Translations under genes and position numbers: made by a program
The notes under the pieces: model-generated
The model's database searches: none
What the model was told of the DNA's origin: nothing
What the model saw: only the letters and a program-made list of their open reading frames with translations
Assembly: GCA_950097015.1 (NCBI GenBank)
Contig: CATNEN010000034.1
Location: 7,644,501 to 7,708,500 of the forward strand
DNA length: 64,000 bases
Direction: 5' to 3'
From: Macrostomum hystrix
Taxonomy: Eukaryota > Platyhelminthes > Macrostomidae
Shown here: one piece after another, positions 23,522-33,815 of the stretch
How the letters are laid out: each line of letters opens with the position of its first letter
Numbering within the stretch: position 1 is the first letter of the stretch

Positions 23522-26500
23522 CTGTTAATGATAAACTGTTTTATTGTAAAATGCGCGAACTAAACTACTGCTGGCCTGTGCGCAAGTAGGCAAGTAACGA
23601 ATTTTAGCACATTTTTGTTGTTAACCCACAATTTATATTCTCGAATGTTAAGCAAAATACATTAAAGCAATGCATAAGGTAGGAGACAGACAGGAGAACA
23701 TTGTTAGACAGCGGAGTAAAACTGTTAGTCACCAGAATCAAACTGTCAGACAGGACAATCAAACTGTTAGACAGCAGAATCAAACTGTTAGACAGGACAA
23801 TCAAACTGTTAGACAGGACAATCAAACTGTTAGACAGGACAATCAAACTGTTAGACAGAAGAATCAAACTGTTAGACATGTTAAACATCGGAGTAATACC
23901 TTAAGACATAGAAGCGTTAACGCACTAACGTACAGAAGGTAAAAAATTACCTGCGCTAGAAGCAATACGTTCAACAATTTTCACTGCAGTTGCACTTTTA
24001 GAAGCGAGTTTCACGTCCGCTTTATCCATTGATAGCTTATCCTCTTTGCTAGTCAAAGGAGTTGCGACTTCGTTGCCTAGCAACCGAACAGTGTCCTTGG
24101 CAACGCTGCTATCAGACAATCTAGAGGCCGGCTTGGTAATTAGTCGCTTTCTAAGAAACAGTCTAGTTGCCTCGGTGAACCACTCGGCCGCAATGCTGAA
24201 GGCGGCGGCCTCGGGGGTAGCGCGTTGCGAAGCCAGGTTATCACAAGTCGACTCGACAACCTGCGGCGGGTTGGGCTGTACTAGCTTGTCTAGCCAGGCC
24301 AGACTTGGTTGTCGATTGCTACTTATACTACTTGCATTAGTACTGACAGCAGGAGCAGCAGTAGTGGTAGTAAGAGTAGTCGGTTTCTCTTCTTTTTCTT
24401 TGGCTTCAATGCGTAGAAGCTTATCCAAATCTTCAGCCAGAGGATCCAAGTTGACGGGATCGCCGGGAGTCGGCTGAACACTTGACAGCAATTGGGACAT
24501 CCGGGCGGCCGCTGACAATGCGGAATATGACGAAGCGTCATCCGTTCGAAGCCAAAGCGGCGTCTCCGGGATCAGGCGATCGTGAACGCAGGCCGACTGG
24601 GCGAAACAAATGTCTGAGCAGTAGCACTGTGTTGAGGAGGATGCGATTGGCGGACCTGTTAGTACCTGTGTTTGCCCACAGCACCTGTGTCTGTCCATAG
24701 TTAGTACCTGTGTTTGCCCACAGCACCTGTGTATGTCCACAGTTAGTACCTGTGTTTGCCCACAGCACCTGTGTCTGTCCACAGTTAGTACCTGTGTCTG
24801 TCCTCAGTTAGTACCTTTGTCTGTCCTCAGTTAGTACCTGTGTCTGCCTCAGTTAGTACCTGTGTCTGTCCTCAGTTAGTACCTGTGTCTGTCCACAGTT
24901 AGTACCTGTGTTTGCCCACAGCACCTGTGTCTGTCCACAGTTAGTACCTGTGTCTGTCCTCAGTTAGTACCTTTGTCTGTCCTCAGTTAGTACCTGTGTC
25001 TGTCCTCGTAGTCATGCCGTAGTCTAATAGCACTCACGTATCGCTTTGCCGGTCAATCTAATATGTACATATCACTAACTCTCGCTCACTATGTACATGC
25101 CCCCCACGCGCACGTTGATCGTATCGGTTGCACGTTAAGGCAAATATATAAATACTGTCTCGCCCTACTTGGAGGGCTCACCTTTTTCTTCGCACCTCAC
25201 ACAGCGTGACTCTTGAGCTATTACATTGGCGTCGCAAGGCCGAACCATGGCCTTCCTACAACTGCCTCCACCAGCCCACTTTAGCATCAGAGACGACCCT
25301 CACTCTGTAAGCAAGCGCTGGCAGGAGTGGTCGACCAACCTTCTGCGGTACCTGGCGGCAACCGGCATCAAAGATGAGACGCAGAAACGCCAGATCCTTC
25401 TGTATACGGCAGGCAAAGAAGTGAGCGACCTGTACAACGAGATCGCCACCCAGTCGCAGCAACAAGAAGGCGAGCCCGCAGCCGAGCCCACGGTCGACCA
25501 GCTGATCGCACAGTTCAGCACGCACTTCCAAGGCCGCGATAACGTCGTCTTCATTCGATACCAGTTTCGCCACTGTCTCCAGGAAGAAGGCGAATCCATA
25601 GACGCTTGGCACAGCAGACTGTGGAGCGCCTCGGAAACCTGCAAGTTCGAGGGTCTCCGCCAGTCGCTCATCAGGGACCAAATCGTGGCCAGCTGTCGCA
25701 GCGAGTCACTGAGGAAGCGCCTGCTGAATATCCCCAACATCAGCCTGTCGGACACTCTCCAGCTGGCCAGGACGCACGAGGCAGCAGAGAAGCAGGCGGC
25801 CATCATGACCAGGACAGCGGCAGCCTCTGAGGAAGTGGCGCAACTGCGCCGCCAGCGCCACCCGCTGCCGGAACCTTCGCGTGAGTCGCAGCAATTTGCT
25901 AAGTGCATCCGGTGCGGCGAGCTGGGCCACAAGAGCTGCAGCAGGGCGCAAGGCAAGCGATGCAGCAGCTGCGGCAAGGCCAACCATCTGGCCAAGGCCT
26001 GCCTCAGCAGCCGCTCGAAGATTAACTCACTGCAGCCCGAGCAGGACCAGTCAGCCGACCAACCACCCAACGAGGTGTTCTGCACGCTCAGCGGCAAGGA
26101 CGACAGCGCCAAGTTCGTCATCAGAATCAACGGCAGTCCGGTCCGCACACTGATCGACAGCGGAGCGAGCTGCAACGTGTTGGACATGGCGACGTTCCAC
26201 AGAATCTGCCGGCCCGGCACGCCGCTTTCGCCGTCCAGCACCACAGTCTTTGCGCTTGGTGCCAGCGAGCCACTGAAGACAGCCGGCCAAACAACGCTCA
26301 CTGTCAGAGCGAACCACCGCGAATTGCAGGCCAATTTCATCGTCATCAGCAGCAACTGCACACCGATTCTCGGAAGATCGTCCAGCACAAAGCTCGGCAT
26401 GCTGAGAGTCGGACCTGAAGTCAGCACGAACTCTGCGGTGGTGGCCAGCCTAGCTAAGCCGGCCAGCAGTGAGGACCAGCACCTGCCCAAGCAGCTGCAA

Positions 26501-29500
26501 CTTCAGACAATCCTGGCGGAATTCAGCGACTGCTTTCAAGGCATCGGATGCGTGAAGGGAGTCAGCGTCACTATCAGGCTCAGGCCGGATGCCACTCCAG
26601 TCTGCCAGCCGCCATCCCGAGTGCCCGTTCACCTAAGGAATGCTGTAATCAAGGAGCTGGAAGATCAACTGGCACTGGGAATCGTCGAACGAGTGCGTGG
26701 TCCAACAGCCTGGTGCTCCAGAATGGTCGCAGTTCCAAAGGCCGAGCAGGGCGAGGTTCGCATCACCCAGGACCTCCGCGAGGTGAACAAGTACGTCATC
26801 CCAGAGAAGCAGCCTATACCCACATTCGAAGAGGTGACGGACGAGATGGCGGGCGCGACGTATTTCTCGGAGCTGGACGTCGCCAAAGCCTTCCACCAAA
26901 TTGAAGTCGCCGAGGAGTCTAGAGACCTGCTAACGTTCTCCTCACCCATCGGGCTCCTGCGGCTGCGCCGGCTCTGCATGGGCTTCACATCCGCCTCCGA
27001 GATCCTCCAGCGGGTGATGACCTCCGTCCTGAGTGGCCTCCCCGGCGTCCGCTGGGTGCACGACGACATCCTGGTGTACGCGAAAAACATTGAAGAGCAC
27101 AACCAGCGCCTGCGAGACTGCCTGGCCCGGTTGAAGGCTAGCAACATCACGTTGAACCCCAAGAAGTGCCGCTTCGCCCGGCCAGAGGTCGACTTTCTCG
27201 CCATGCGGCTCTCTGCATGCGGCATTCACCCAAGCGCCGAGAAAGTAGCGGCCATCAACAACTTCAAGCGGCCGACCAACGCAACCGAGGTGCGCTCCTT
27301 CCTCGGCCTCGTCACCTTCGTAGCGCGCTTCATCAGCAACCTGTCTGACAGGGCCCGGCCACTCCGCGAGCTGACAAGGCAGGCCGCCGAGTGGACGTGG
27401 GGCGAAAAGCAAGAGGCCGCATTCAACGACATCAAACAGACGATCGCCAGCAGCCACGCGCTGGCATTCTTCAATAGTGAGCTGCAGACTCAGCTGATCG
27501 TGGACGCCAGCCCCACGGGTGTCGGCGCCATCCTTGCCCAAGTTCAGCCAGACGGATCGACGCGGCCGGTGGCATACGCGAGCCGCAGCCTCAGCCCGAC
27601 CGAGCAGCGCTACTCCCAGACGGAGCGAGAGGCCCTCGCGGTGAAGTACGGCGGCCTGAAGTTCTACCACTACCTCAGCGGGGGTGGCAGTTTCAAGGTC
27701 ATCACCGACCACAAGCCGCTGATATCCCTGTTCAGCACGGGGTCTCGGCCGCCACCCCGCATTGAGCGCATGGCGCTGCGACTGCAAGACCTTGTCTTTC
27801 GGGTCGTGTACCAGCCCGGCGCCGGCAACCCGTCTGACGTCCTGAGCCGCCAGCCGCTGCCAATGCCACCAAACAACGTCGGCGAGCAGGCGGACGCGAT
27901 CTACGTGGCCACGGCAGTCCAAGCTGCCACTCCGGTGTCCATCAGCCTGGGCACAATCAAGGCGGCCTCCGAACGAGACGGCACGGTACAAGCAGCGCTA
28001 CACGCCATCCGCGGCCACCAATGGGACAAGAGTGACACGTGCCTGCAGGGACTCCATGGCGTATCCCACGAACTATCCGAGCTGAACGGCCTGCTGCTGC
28101 GCGGCAGTCAGCTGTACATGCCGACGACTCTGCGATACCGGTGCATGCAGCTGGCCCACCAGGGACACCAGGGCGTCAAAAAAAACGCTCGACCGCTTGC
28201 AAGCGAAGGTCTGGTGGCCAGGCATGCGAGCATCCGTGGAGGCGCACGTAGCAGCCTGCACCAGCTGCCTGACCTGCACCAGCGAGACCTCGCCGAAAGC
28301 CACGCCGCTAAAGCCGACCGAACTGCCGGAGGGCCCCTGGCTCGAGCTGGGGCTCGACTTCCTCGGACCGATAAACGGCAAGTCGCTGCTCGTCTGTACG
28401 GACCACTTCTCCAGGTTCCCGCTCGTGGAGGTCATGGCCAGCACCACCGCCTCCGCCGTCATCAACGTGCTACGCAGGTGGTATAGCATCTTCGGGCAGC
28501 CGACAAAGGTGACCACAGACAATGGCCCACCCTTCGCATCGGCCGAGTTCAGCAGCTTCCTGATGGATCAGGGCGCACGGCACCATCGGATCACGCCTCT
28601 CTACCCTCAGGCCAACGGCGCAACGGAGCGGTGCAATCAAGGGCTGAACAAGGCTATCCGCGCAGCGATCGTCGAAGGCAGGGACTGGACACTGGCCCTG
28701 GACGAGTACCTGGCAGCGTACAGACGCACTCCGCACTGCTCCACGGGCGTCGCGCCGGCCAGTCTGTTATTTGGCAGGCAGATCAACGATGTGATCCCGA
28801 GTCTCCGACACTCGCAGCCCGTCGACGCGACTCGACCGGCCATTGCCGACAGCGACAGACAGGCCAAGGAGGCTATGAAGCGGCACGCCGACCGACGCTT
28901 CAGAGCCGCCGACCACGGCATTCGCGCCGGCGACCGCGTCCTCAGGCGCCAGCAGCCCCGGCAAAAGACCGACGCCTTCTACGAGTCGGCGCCGTGGACC
29001 GTGGCCGAGGTGCAAGGCGACTCCCTGCTCATGCAGCGCGACGACGTCGTCTGCCGCAGGCACGCCACGCAGGTCAAGCGGCTGCCCGGGCAGCCTGAGC
29101 AGTCCGATCAGCAGCCGCTCGAACCTCCCGACGCCCCTGAGCTCACGGAGCCAGTCGCAGCCCGGCTCCACCCACGGCGGGCGAAGGACCCAGAGAGGAA
29201 CTACAGAGAACCCGACCTGCGCAGAAGCTGAATTGCTTGATTGACAGACTAAAGTTACAAGGACTGTTCTAAAAACAATTATATTGTTGCCTGCTACTAC
29301 TTCTTTCATTTTATTCCCTTAATTTTTCATCCACTTGAGGAGGACTGTCATGCCGTAGTCTAATAGCACTCACGTATCGCTTTGCCGGTCAATCTAATAT
29401 GTACATATCACTAACTCTCGCTCACTATGTACATGCCCCCCACGCGCACGTTGATCGTATCGGTTGCACGTTAAGGCAAATATATAAATACTGTCTCGCC

Positions 29501-31634
29501 CTACTTGGAGGGCTCACCTTTTTCTTCGCACCTCACACAGCGTGACTCTTGAGCTATTACAGTTAGTACCTGTGTCTGTCCACAGTTAGTACCTGTGTCT
29601 GTCCTCAGTTAGTACCTGTGTCTGTCCTCAGTTAGTACCTGTGTCTGTTCTCAGTTAGTACCTGTGTCTGTCCACAGTTAGTACCTGTGTCTGTCCTCAG
29701 TTAGTACCTGTGTCTGTTCTCAGTTAGTACCTGTGTCTGTCCTCAGTTAGTACCTGTGTCTGCCTCAGTTAGTACCTGTGTCTGTCCTCAGTTAGTACCT
29801 GTGTCTGTCCACAGTTAGTACCTGTGTTTGCCCACAGCACCTGTGTCTGTCCACAGTTAGTACCTGTGTCTGTCCTCAGTTAGTACCTTTGTCTGTCCTC
29901 AGTTAGTACCTGTGTCTGTCCTCAGTTAGTACCTGTGTCTGTCCACAGTTAGTACCTGTGTCTGTCCTCAGTTAGTACCTGTGTCTGTCCTCAGTTAGTA
30001 CCTGTGTCTGTCCTCAGTTAGTACCTGTGTCTGTTCTCAGTTAGTACCTGTGTCTGTCCACAGTTAGTACCTGTGTCTGTCCTCAGTTAGTACCTGTGTC
30101 TGTTCTCAGTTAGTACCTGTGTCTGTCCTCAGTTAGTACCTGTGTCTGTCCTCAGTTAGTACCTGTGTCTGTCCTCAGTTAGTACCTGTGTCTGTCCTCA
30201 GTTAGTACCAATTTATGCCTGTCCTTAAAAATCTTAACAATGATTGAAATAGTCGAGAGAAATTTTAAAAGTATATATTTGTCCGAAAGTTTATATGAAT
30301 CAACAATTTAATTCATTTTCAATACATATAGGACAAGTCGAAACAATCGTCACCTTTCGCCGCGTCAAATCGTAGACTCGCCTTGTGGAGGCCACAATCC
30401 TGTAGCGCTGCTTGGCCTGTAGGCCGCTGTCGCCGGGCGAGCGAAGAGGGGAGGCGCACAATGGGAAGCCGCAGTTGCCTGACAGGTTCCGCTCAGTCAC
30501 CGCGTCTGTGTAGTGCTGCCGGCTCAGAAACACCAGCTTGGTTGAAGGTCAGGGTGGCTCACATAGCTTAATCCCTTCAAAGCGATCTTCAGCCTCCCTT
30601 CAACCCGATCTCCAACCTCCCTTCAAGCCAATCCCCAACCTCCCTTCAACCCGATCCCCAACCTACCTTCAACCCGATCCCCAACCTCCCTTCAACACGA
30701 TCAACAACCTACCTTCAACACGATCCCCAACCTCCCTTCAACCAGATCCCCAACCTCCCTTCAATACGATCCCCAACCTACCTTCAACACGATCCCCAAC
30801 CTACCTTCAACCCGATCCCCAACCTACCTTCAACCCGATACCCAACCTCCCTTCAATCCGATCAACAACCTACCTTCAACATGATCCCCAACCTCCGTTC
30901 CACCCGATCCCCAACCTACCTTCAACCCGATCCCCAGCCTCCCTTCAACTGTACTGACAACTGGAACTGGTTCTGAGAACTGGAGAACGCAGTTCTCCAA
31001 CCCGATCCCCAGCCTCCCTTCAACACGATCCCAACCTCCCTTCAACCCGCTCCCCAACCTCCCTTCAACCCGCTCCCCAACCTCCCTTCAACACGATCCC
31101 CAAACTCCCTTCAACCCGCTCCCCAACCTCCCTTCAATACGATCCCCAACCTACCTTCAACCCGCTCCCCAACCTCCCTTCAATACGATCCCCAACCTAC
31201 CTTCAACCCGCTCCCCAACCTCCCTTCAATACGATCCCCAACCTCCCTTCAACCAGATCCCCAACCTCCCTTCAACCAGATCCCCAACCTCCCTTCAACC
31301 AGATCCCCAACCTCCCTTCAACCAGATCCCCAACCTCCCTTAAACCAGATCGCCAAACTCCATTCAAGCCGATCTCCAGCCTCCCTTCAAGCCGGCCTTC
31401 CCCAGTATAACTCACAGTCATGGCCAAGTACTGCGCTGTCACGCATCCGTCGGCAGCCAGCTGTTCAACGATGCCAACTGCGCGTGAGTCGCACATTCTT
31501 TGACGTCTGGCCGTGATTTGAAAGGCCCGGCTATTGGCCCCGGCCCCGGCAGCCGCTGCTGCCGCCACCTTCGGCGGAATGACGTGGTCGCGAGCAGCCG
31601 CTGACGGAGCAGGCTTTGCCGCGGCGGCAGACAT
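23331..31634 (-). CDS. RPAP2: RPAP2, RNA polymerase II CTD phosphatase (Rtr1 family), 4 exons
   Basis: Complete gene: coding exons 31634-31416, 30536-30354, 24626-23951 and 23521-23331, joining in phase (0, 0, 1) to 422 codons and a TGA. In the family, RPAP2/Rtr1 binds RNA polymerase II, removes Ser5 phosphate from the CTD and helps import the polymerase. The Rtr1 zinc finger is visible: CGFPLC (Cys95 and Cys100) ends one pair, VYDLTRRK leads into CYCSDIC (Cys137, Cys141), then PLWLRTDD, all as in known RPAP2. Before it lies the helix RAVGIVEQLA (51-60), and the C-terminus (RRRVVQEKLTAFV ... LRRLVDTFK) matches what I recall of the animal RPAP2 tail. The middle is low-complexity and Thr/Ser-rich. 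The protein is shorter than the human one (about 610 residues). Introns 1-3 each hold a minisatellite, and intron 2 also holds a gypsy element between the two zinc-ligand pairs. Confidence 0.9.
23685..23890. repeat. 21-bp minisatellite inside RPAP2 intron 3
   Basis: About nine units, core CAAACTGTTAGACAGGACAA, with ACAGCAGAAT and ACAGAAGAAT variants. It sits inside the 429-bp intron between exons 4 and 3. In the sense (minus) orientation each unit contains TCTAACAG, which resembles a branch point and 3' splice site. Confidence 0.93.
23951..24626 (-). CDS. RPAP2: RPAP2 exon 3
   Basis: The acceptor is CCTCCTCAACACAG just before 24626, giving CYCSDIC as the first residues, in phase with exon 2. 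The donor is GCGCAG followed by GTAATT at 23950. The exon carries the second zinc-ligand pair, the PLWLRTDD motif, a Thr/Ser-rich linker and a predicted helix (AAEWFTEATRLFLRKRL). Another AG upstream (24656) is out of phase with exon 2 and was not used. Confidence 0.87.
24656..25009. repeat. 23-bp minisatellite, RPAP2 intron 2, left part
   Basis: Units of 23 bp, core CCTCAGTTAGTACCTGTGTC, with a 19-bp variant (TTTGCCCACAGCACCTGTG) mixed in. In the sense (minus) strand each unit reads ACACAG, GTACTAAC, TGAGG: a CAG|GTA junction overlapping a TACTAAC branch-point consensus. The array is split by the gypsy element and continues at 29562. Confidence 0.95.
25010..25225 (+). repeat. 5' LTR of the gypsy element
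   Basis: 216 bp ending ATTACA. Its first base is A where the 3' LTR has T, so the usual TG...CA ends are intact only in the 3' copy. It contains a TATA-like box (AATATATAAATA, about 25143-25154), likely the element's promoter. Confidence 0.93.
25227..25244 (+). promoter_or_regulatory. Primer binding site of the gypsy element
   Basis: TGGCGTCGCAAGG begins one base after the 5' LTR. TGG pairs with the CCA end of a tRNA. The following bases imply a tRNA with discriminator G, which would suit a serine tRNA; that assignment is inference. Confidence 0.7.
25247..28185 (+). CDS. Gag-Pol polyprotein, up to the frame break
   Basis: I place the start at the ATG at 25247; the frame is open from the LTR end but has no earlier ATG. 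Residues from this ATG: Gag-like region 1-215; zinc knuckles at about 220-252, the second canonical (CSSCGKANHLAKAC, CX2CX4HX4C), the first irregular with only two residues after its histidine; protease motif LIDSGAS with Asp304; reverse transcriptase with LDVAKAFHQI (Asp544) and HDDILVY (Asp606, Asp607), where His stands in the usual aromatic or hydrophobic position; RNase H beginning LIVDAS (Asp753); then the integrase zinc-binding histidines (971, 974). Gag and Pol are one frame with no shift between them. The frame goes wrong at a run of eight A bases, 28178-28185, just after these histidines, and the original frame then ends at 28486 in unrelated text. Confidence 0.92.
28186..29231 (+). 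CDS. Integrase part of Pol, displaced by one base
   Basis: From the A-run onward the family sequence continues in the +1 frame to a TGA at 29229-29231. The zinc-finger cysteines (CTSCLTC), the catalytic Asp in the GLDFLGP segment, the second Asp in TTDNGPP and the Glu in NGATER are all present, so the DDE core is intact. The break is one extra A in a homopolymer, which could be a real mutation or an assembly error. Sequence after the core is basic and Pro-rich; no chromodomain was seen. Confidence 0.9.
29336..29345 (+). promoter_or_regulatory. Polypurine tract of the gypsy element
   Basis: GAGGAGGA lies directly before the 3' LTR (which starts at 29346), as expected for plus-strand priming. 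Confidence 0.75.
29346..29561 (+). repeat. 3' LTR of the gypsy element
   Basis: 216 bp from TGTCATGCC to ATTACA. By eye it is identical to the 5' copy after the first base. Confidence 0.95.
29562..30209. repeat. 23-bp minisatellite, RPAP2 intron 2, right part
   Basis: Same unit as 24656-25009, continuing directly after the 3' LTR; about 28 copies. Blocks of variants (TGTTCTCAG, TGCCTCAG, TTTGCCCACAG) recur in the same order on the two sides of the gypsy element, showing that one array was split. Confidence 0.95.
30354..30536 (-). CDS. RPAP2: RPAP2 exon 2
   Basis: Acceptor CTTCAACCAAG before 30536; donor AAG followed by GTGACG at 30353. 61 codons, phase 0 at both ends. It encodes the family segment HYTDAVTERNL ... 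CGFPLC ... RYRIVASTRRVYDLTRRK with the first zinc-ligand pair. Confidence 0.87.
30590..31396. repeat. 23-bp minisatellite filling RPAP2 intron 1
   Basis: About 34 units of 23 bp, core TTCAACCCGATCCCCAACCT plus CCC, with ACGATC, AGATC and TACCTTC variants. It is interrupted near 30950-31005 by about 55 bp of unrelated sequence. It begins about 50 bp from the exon 2 acceptor and ends about 15 bp from the exon 1 donor, so it makes up nearly the whole intron. Confidence 0.95.
31416..31634 (-). CDS. RPAP2: RPAP2 exon 1
   Basis: Start ATG at 31634; another in-frame ATG lies nine codons upstream at 31661 but would add residues without family likeness. 73 codons, donor ATGACT followed by GTGAGT (a strong 5' splice site) at 31415. 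Ala-rich N-terminus, then RRQRMCDSRAVGIVEQLA, matching the helical region before the Rtr1 zinc finger. Confidence 0.85.
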
Positions 31635-31734
31635 GATGACCGCAGTGGAGACTTTATACAAAGTTATTTAAACTAGACTAGAAAATTCGTCTGCAATGAT
31701 TTCGCCCATTTACATTTAGTATTGCAATGTCTTT

Positions 31735-32568
31735 ACTTCAACCAAATCACCAACCTCCCTTCGACCCAATCTCTGAGCTCCCTATAAACCAATCTCCAAC
31801 TTTCATGGAACCCAATCTCCAGCCTCCCTTCAACCAGATCTCAAACTTCCCTTCAACCTGTTCTCCAGCCTCCCTTCAACCAGATCTCAAACTTCCCTTC
31901 AACCTGTTCTCCAGCCTCCCTTCAACCAGATCTCAAACTTCCCTTCAACCTGTTCTACAGCCTCCCTTCAACCAGATCTCAAACTTCCCTTCAACCTGTT
32001 CTCCAGCCTCCCTTCAACCTGAGCTTCAGCCTCCCTCAACCTGTTCTCCAGCCTCCCTTCAACCCGATCTCCAGCCTCCCTTCAACCCGATCTCCAGCCT
32101 CCCTTCAACCCGATCTCCAGCCTCCCTTCGACCCGATCTTCAGCCGCCCTTCGACCCGATCTCCAGCCTCCCTTCAATCCGATCTTCAGCCTCCCTTCGA
32201 CCCGATCTCCAGCCTCCCTTCAATCCGATCTTCAGCCTCCCTTCGACCCGATCTCCAGCCTCCCTTCAATCCGATCTTCAGCCTCCCTTCGACCCGATCT
32301 CCAGCCTCCCTTCAATCCGATCTTCAGCCTCCCTTCGACCCGATCTCCAGCCTCCCTTCAATCCGATCTTCAGCCTCCCTTCGACCCGATCTCCAGCCTC
32401 CCTTCAATCCGATCTTCAGCCTCCCTTCGACCCGATCTCCAGCCTCCCTTCAATCCGATCTTCAGCCTCCCTTCGACCCGATCTCCAGCCTCCCTTCAAC
32501 CCGATCTCCAGCCTCCCTTTAACCCGATCTTCAGCCTCCCTTCGACCCGATCACCATCCTCCTATAAA
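31735..32568. repeat. 23-bp minisatellite upstream of RPAP2 start
   Basis: About 36 units, core TTCAACCCGATCTCCAGCCT plus CCC, the same family as the intron 1 array (CTCCAG here, CCCCAA there). Exon 1 and its immediate flank (31397-31734) therefore sit inside one minisatellite family. It could be upstream DNA or an unrecognised 5' UTR intron. Confidence 0.95.
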
Positions 32569-33185
32569 ACTTCCCAACTAATAAAATACGAAATTCCTTA
32601 AATAGCTTGTTAGTTCCCTCTTACTTGCCTCAATATTTTCTATTCATTCTAGTAAGTAAATTGTTTATATATAAAATGTAGCTTTTTATAGCTCTGAACG
32701 AACAAAACGTTCAGAAATAAATGAGAAAAAATGAAAAAGTCGAGTGAATACTTTCAATTAAAAACATGTAGAAAACGTTTAGATAGGAAAAATAGTTTAT
32801 TACAGCACCAAAAAGAAATAATTTTTGGCGAGTAAAGTCTGGCAAAATTTAAATTATAATGTGTGGCATAAGGGCGTGTGTACTTCGGCAAAAACTATGT
32901 AAACGACAGTATTACTACGAGTATGTAGAATTTGTACGCGATTAGCGAGGTGAAAAGCTTTGAGGCGCAGTCGGACGGTGTACGAGCATACAAACAGTGC
33001 AATACGGTAAATTTAGCGCCTCCGCCACATGCTACTATCAGTAGGAACAGCGGTGCATCGTTATTAGTAAATAACTATCAATGTAGACAAAATCTGGCAA
33101 AGAAATGCGCTGCTAAATAGAAAATTATACTTCTTTTGTGGACAATATATCGACCTTTTGCGGCAGGGGCTTTTGACATTAGACA
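32569..33185. other. AT-rich DNA, no supported gene
   Basis: AT-rich unique sequence between arrays. One 62-codon frame (32932-33120 plus) has no recognised features. It separates RPAP2 from the 3' end of the next minus-strand gene. Confidence 0.5.
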
Positions 33186-33815
33186 TTTAGAGTGGGGTGC
33201 TTGTGGGTATCTACTGTACATTTAGGGTAGAGAGGAAGGGATTGTCTGGATCGAGTGTACATTAAGGGTAGAGGGGATGGGGATTGTCTGGATCGAGTGT
33301 ACATTAAGGGTAGAGAGGAGCGGATTATCTGGAGTGAGTGTACATTAAGGGTAGAGAGGAGCGGATTATCTGGAGTGAGTGTATATTAAGGGTAGAGAGG
33401 TGGGGGTTGCCTGGATCGAGTGTACATTAAGGGTAGAGAGGAGGGGGTTGTCTGGATCGAGTGTACATTTAGGGTAGAGAGGAGCAGATTGTCTGGAGTG
33501 AGTGTACATTAAGGGTAGAGAGGTGGGGGTTGTCTGGATCGAGTGAACATTAAGGGTAGAGAGGAGGGGATTGTTTGGATCGAGTTTACGTTAAGGGTAG
33601 AGAGGATGGGGATTGTCTGGATCGAGTGAACATTAAGGGTAGAGAGGATGGGGATTGTCTGGATCGAGTGAACATTAAGGGTAGAGAGGAGGGGATTGTT
33701 CGGATCGAGTTTACATTAAGGGTAGCGAGGATGGGGATTGTCTGGATCGAGTGTACATTAAGGGTAGCGAGGATGGGGATTGTCTGGATCGATTGTACGA
33801 TAAACGAGCGAGCGA
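33186..33815. repeat. About 41-bp minisatellite array
   Basis: About 14 units with spacing 40-42 bp, cores ATTGTCTGGATCGAGTGTAC and ATTAAGGGTAGAGAGGA. Variants include GGAGTGAGTG for GGATCGAGTG. The array is followed by a short (GAGC)n run at about 33808-33823. Confidence 0.93.

Larger units (their letters stand above)
25010..29561 (+). mobile_element. Ty3/gypsy LTR retrotransposon, nearly intact
   Basis: A 4552-bp element with 216-bp LTRs that I read as identical over 215 bases, a primer binding site directly after the 5' LTR, a purine tract before the 3' LTR, and one long gag-pol frame in the order Gag, zinc knuckles, protease, reverse transcriptase, RNase H, integrase. That order is the Ty3/gypsy one. 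It lies antisense to RPAP2, in its second intron, inside a minisatellite. Identical LTRs mean recent insertion. A target-site duplication is not clean: the left flank ends CTCGTA or CTCGT and the right flank begins GTTAGT, in a repeat where the expected text is CTCAGTTAGT. One frame break lies in the integrase region. I see no envelope frame and no chromodomain. Confidence 0.95.

Noticed and set aside
24046..24477. 143-codon plus-strand frame
   Set aside because: Shadow of RPAP2 exon 3, which has family matches and phase-correct splice sites on the minus strand.
24627..24656. Using the AG at 24656 as the RPAP2 exon 3 acceptor
   Set aside because: It would begin the exon in the wrong phase after exon 2. 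The AG at 24627-24628 restores phase and the conserved CYCSDIC segment right after RRK.
25300..27991. Long minus-strand frames (up to 396 codons) inside the gypsy element
   Set aside because: Antisense shadows of a GC-rich gag-pol frame; no known antisense gene or domain.
28178..28186. Programmed -1 frameshift site A AAA AAC in the gypsy element
   Set aside because: The heptamer is present in the zero frame, but the downstream integrase lies in the +1 frame, so a -1 slip would not reach it. It also lies inside integrase, not at a gag-pol border.
25000..29575. Perfect target-site duplication for the gypsy element
   Set aside because: The flanks (ending CGTA or CGT on the left, beginning GTTA on the right) do not match exactly, and the repeated target prevents certainty.
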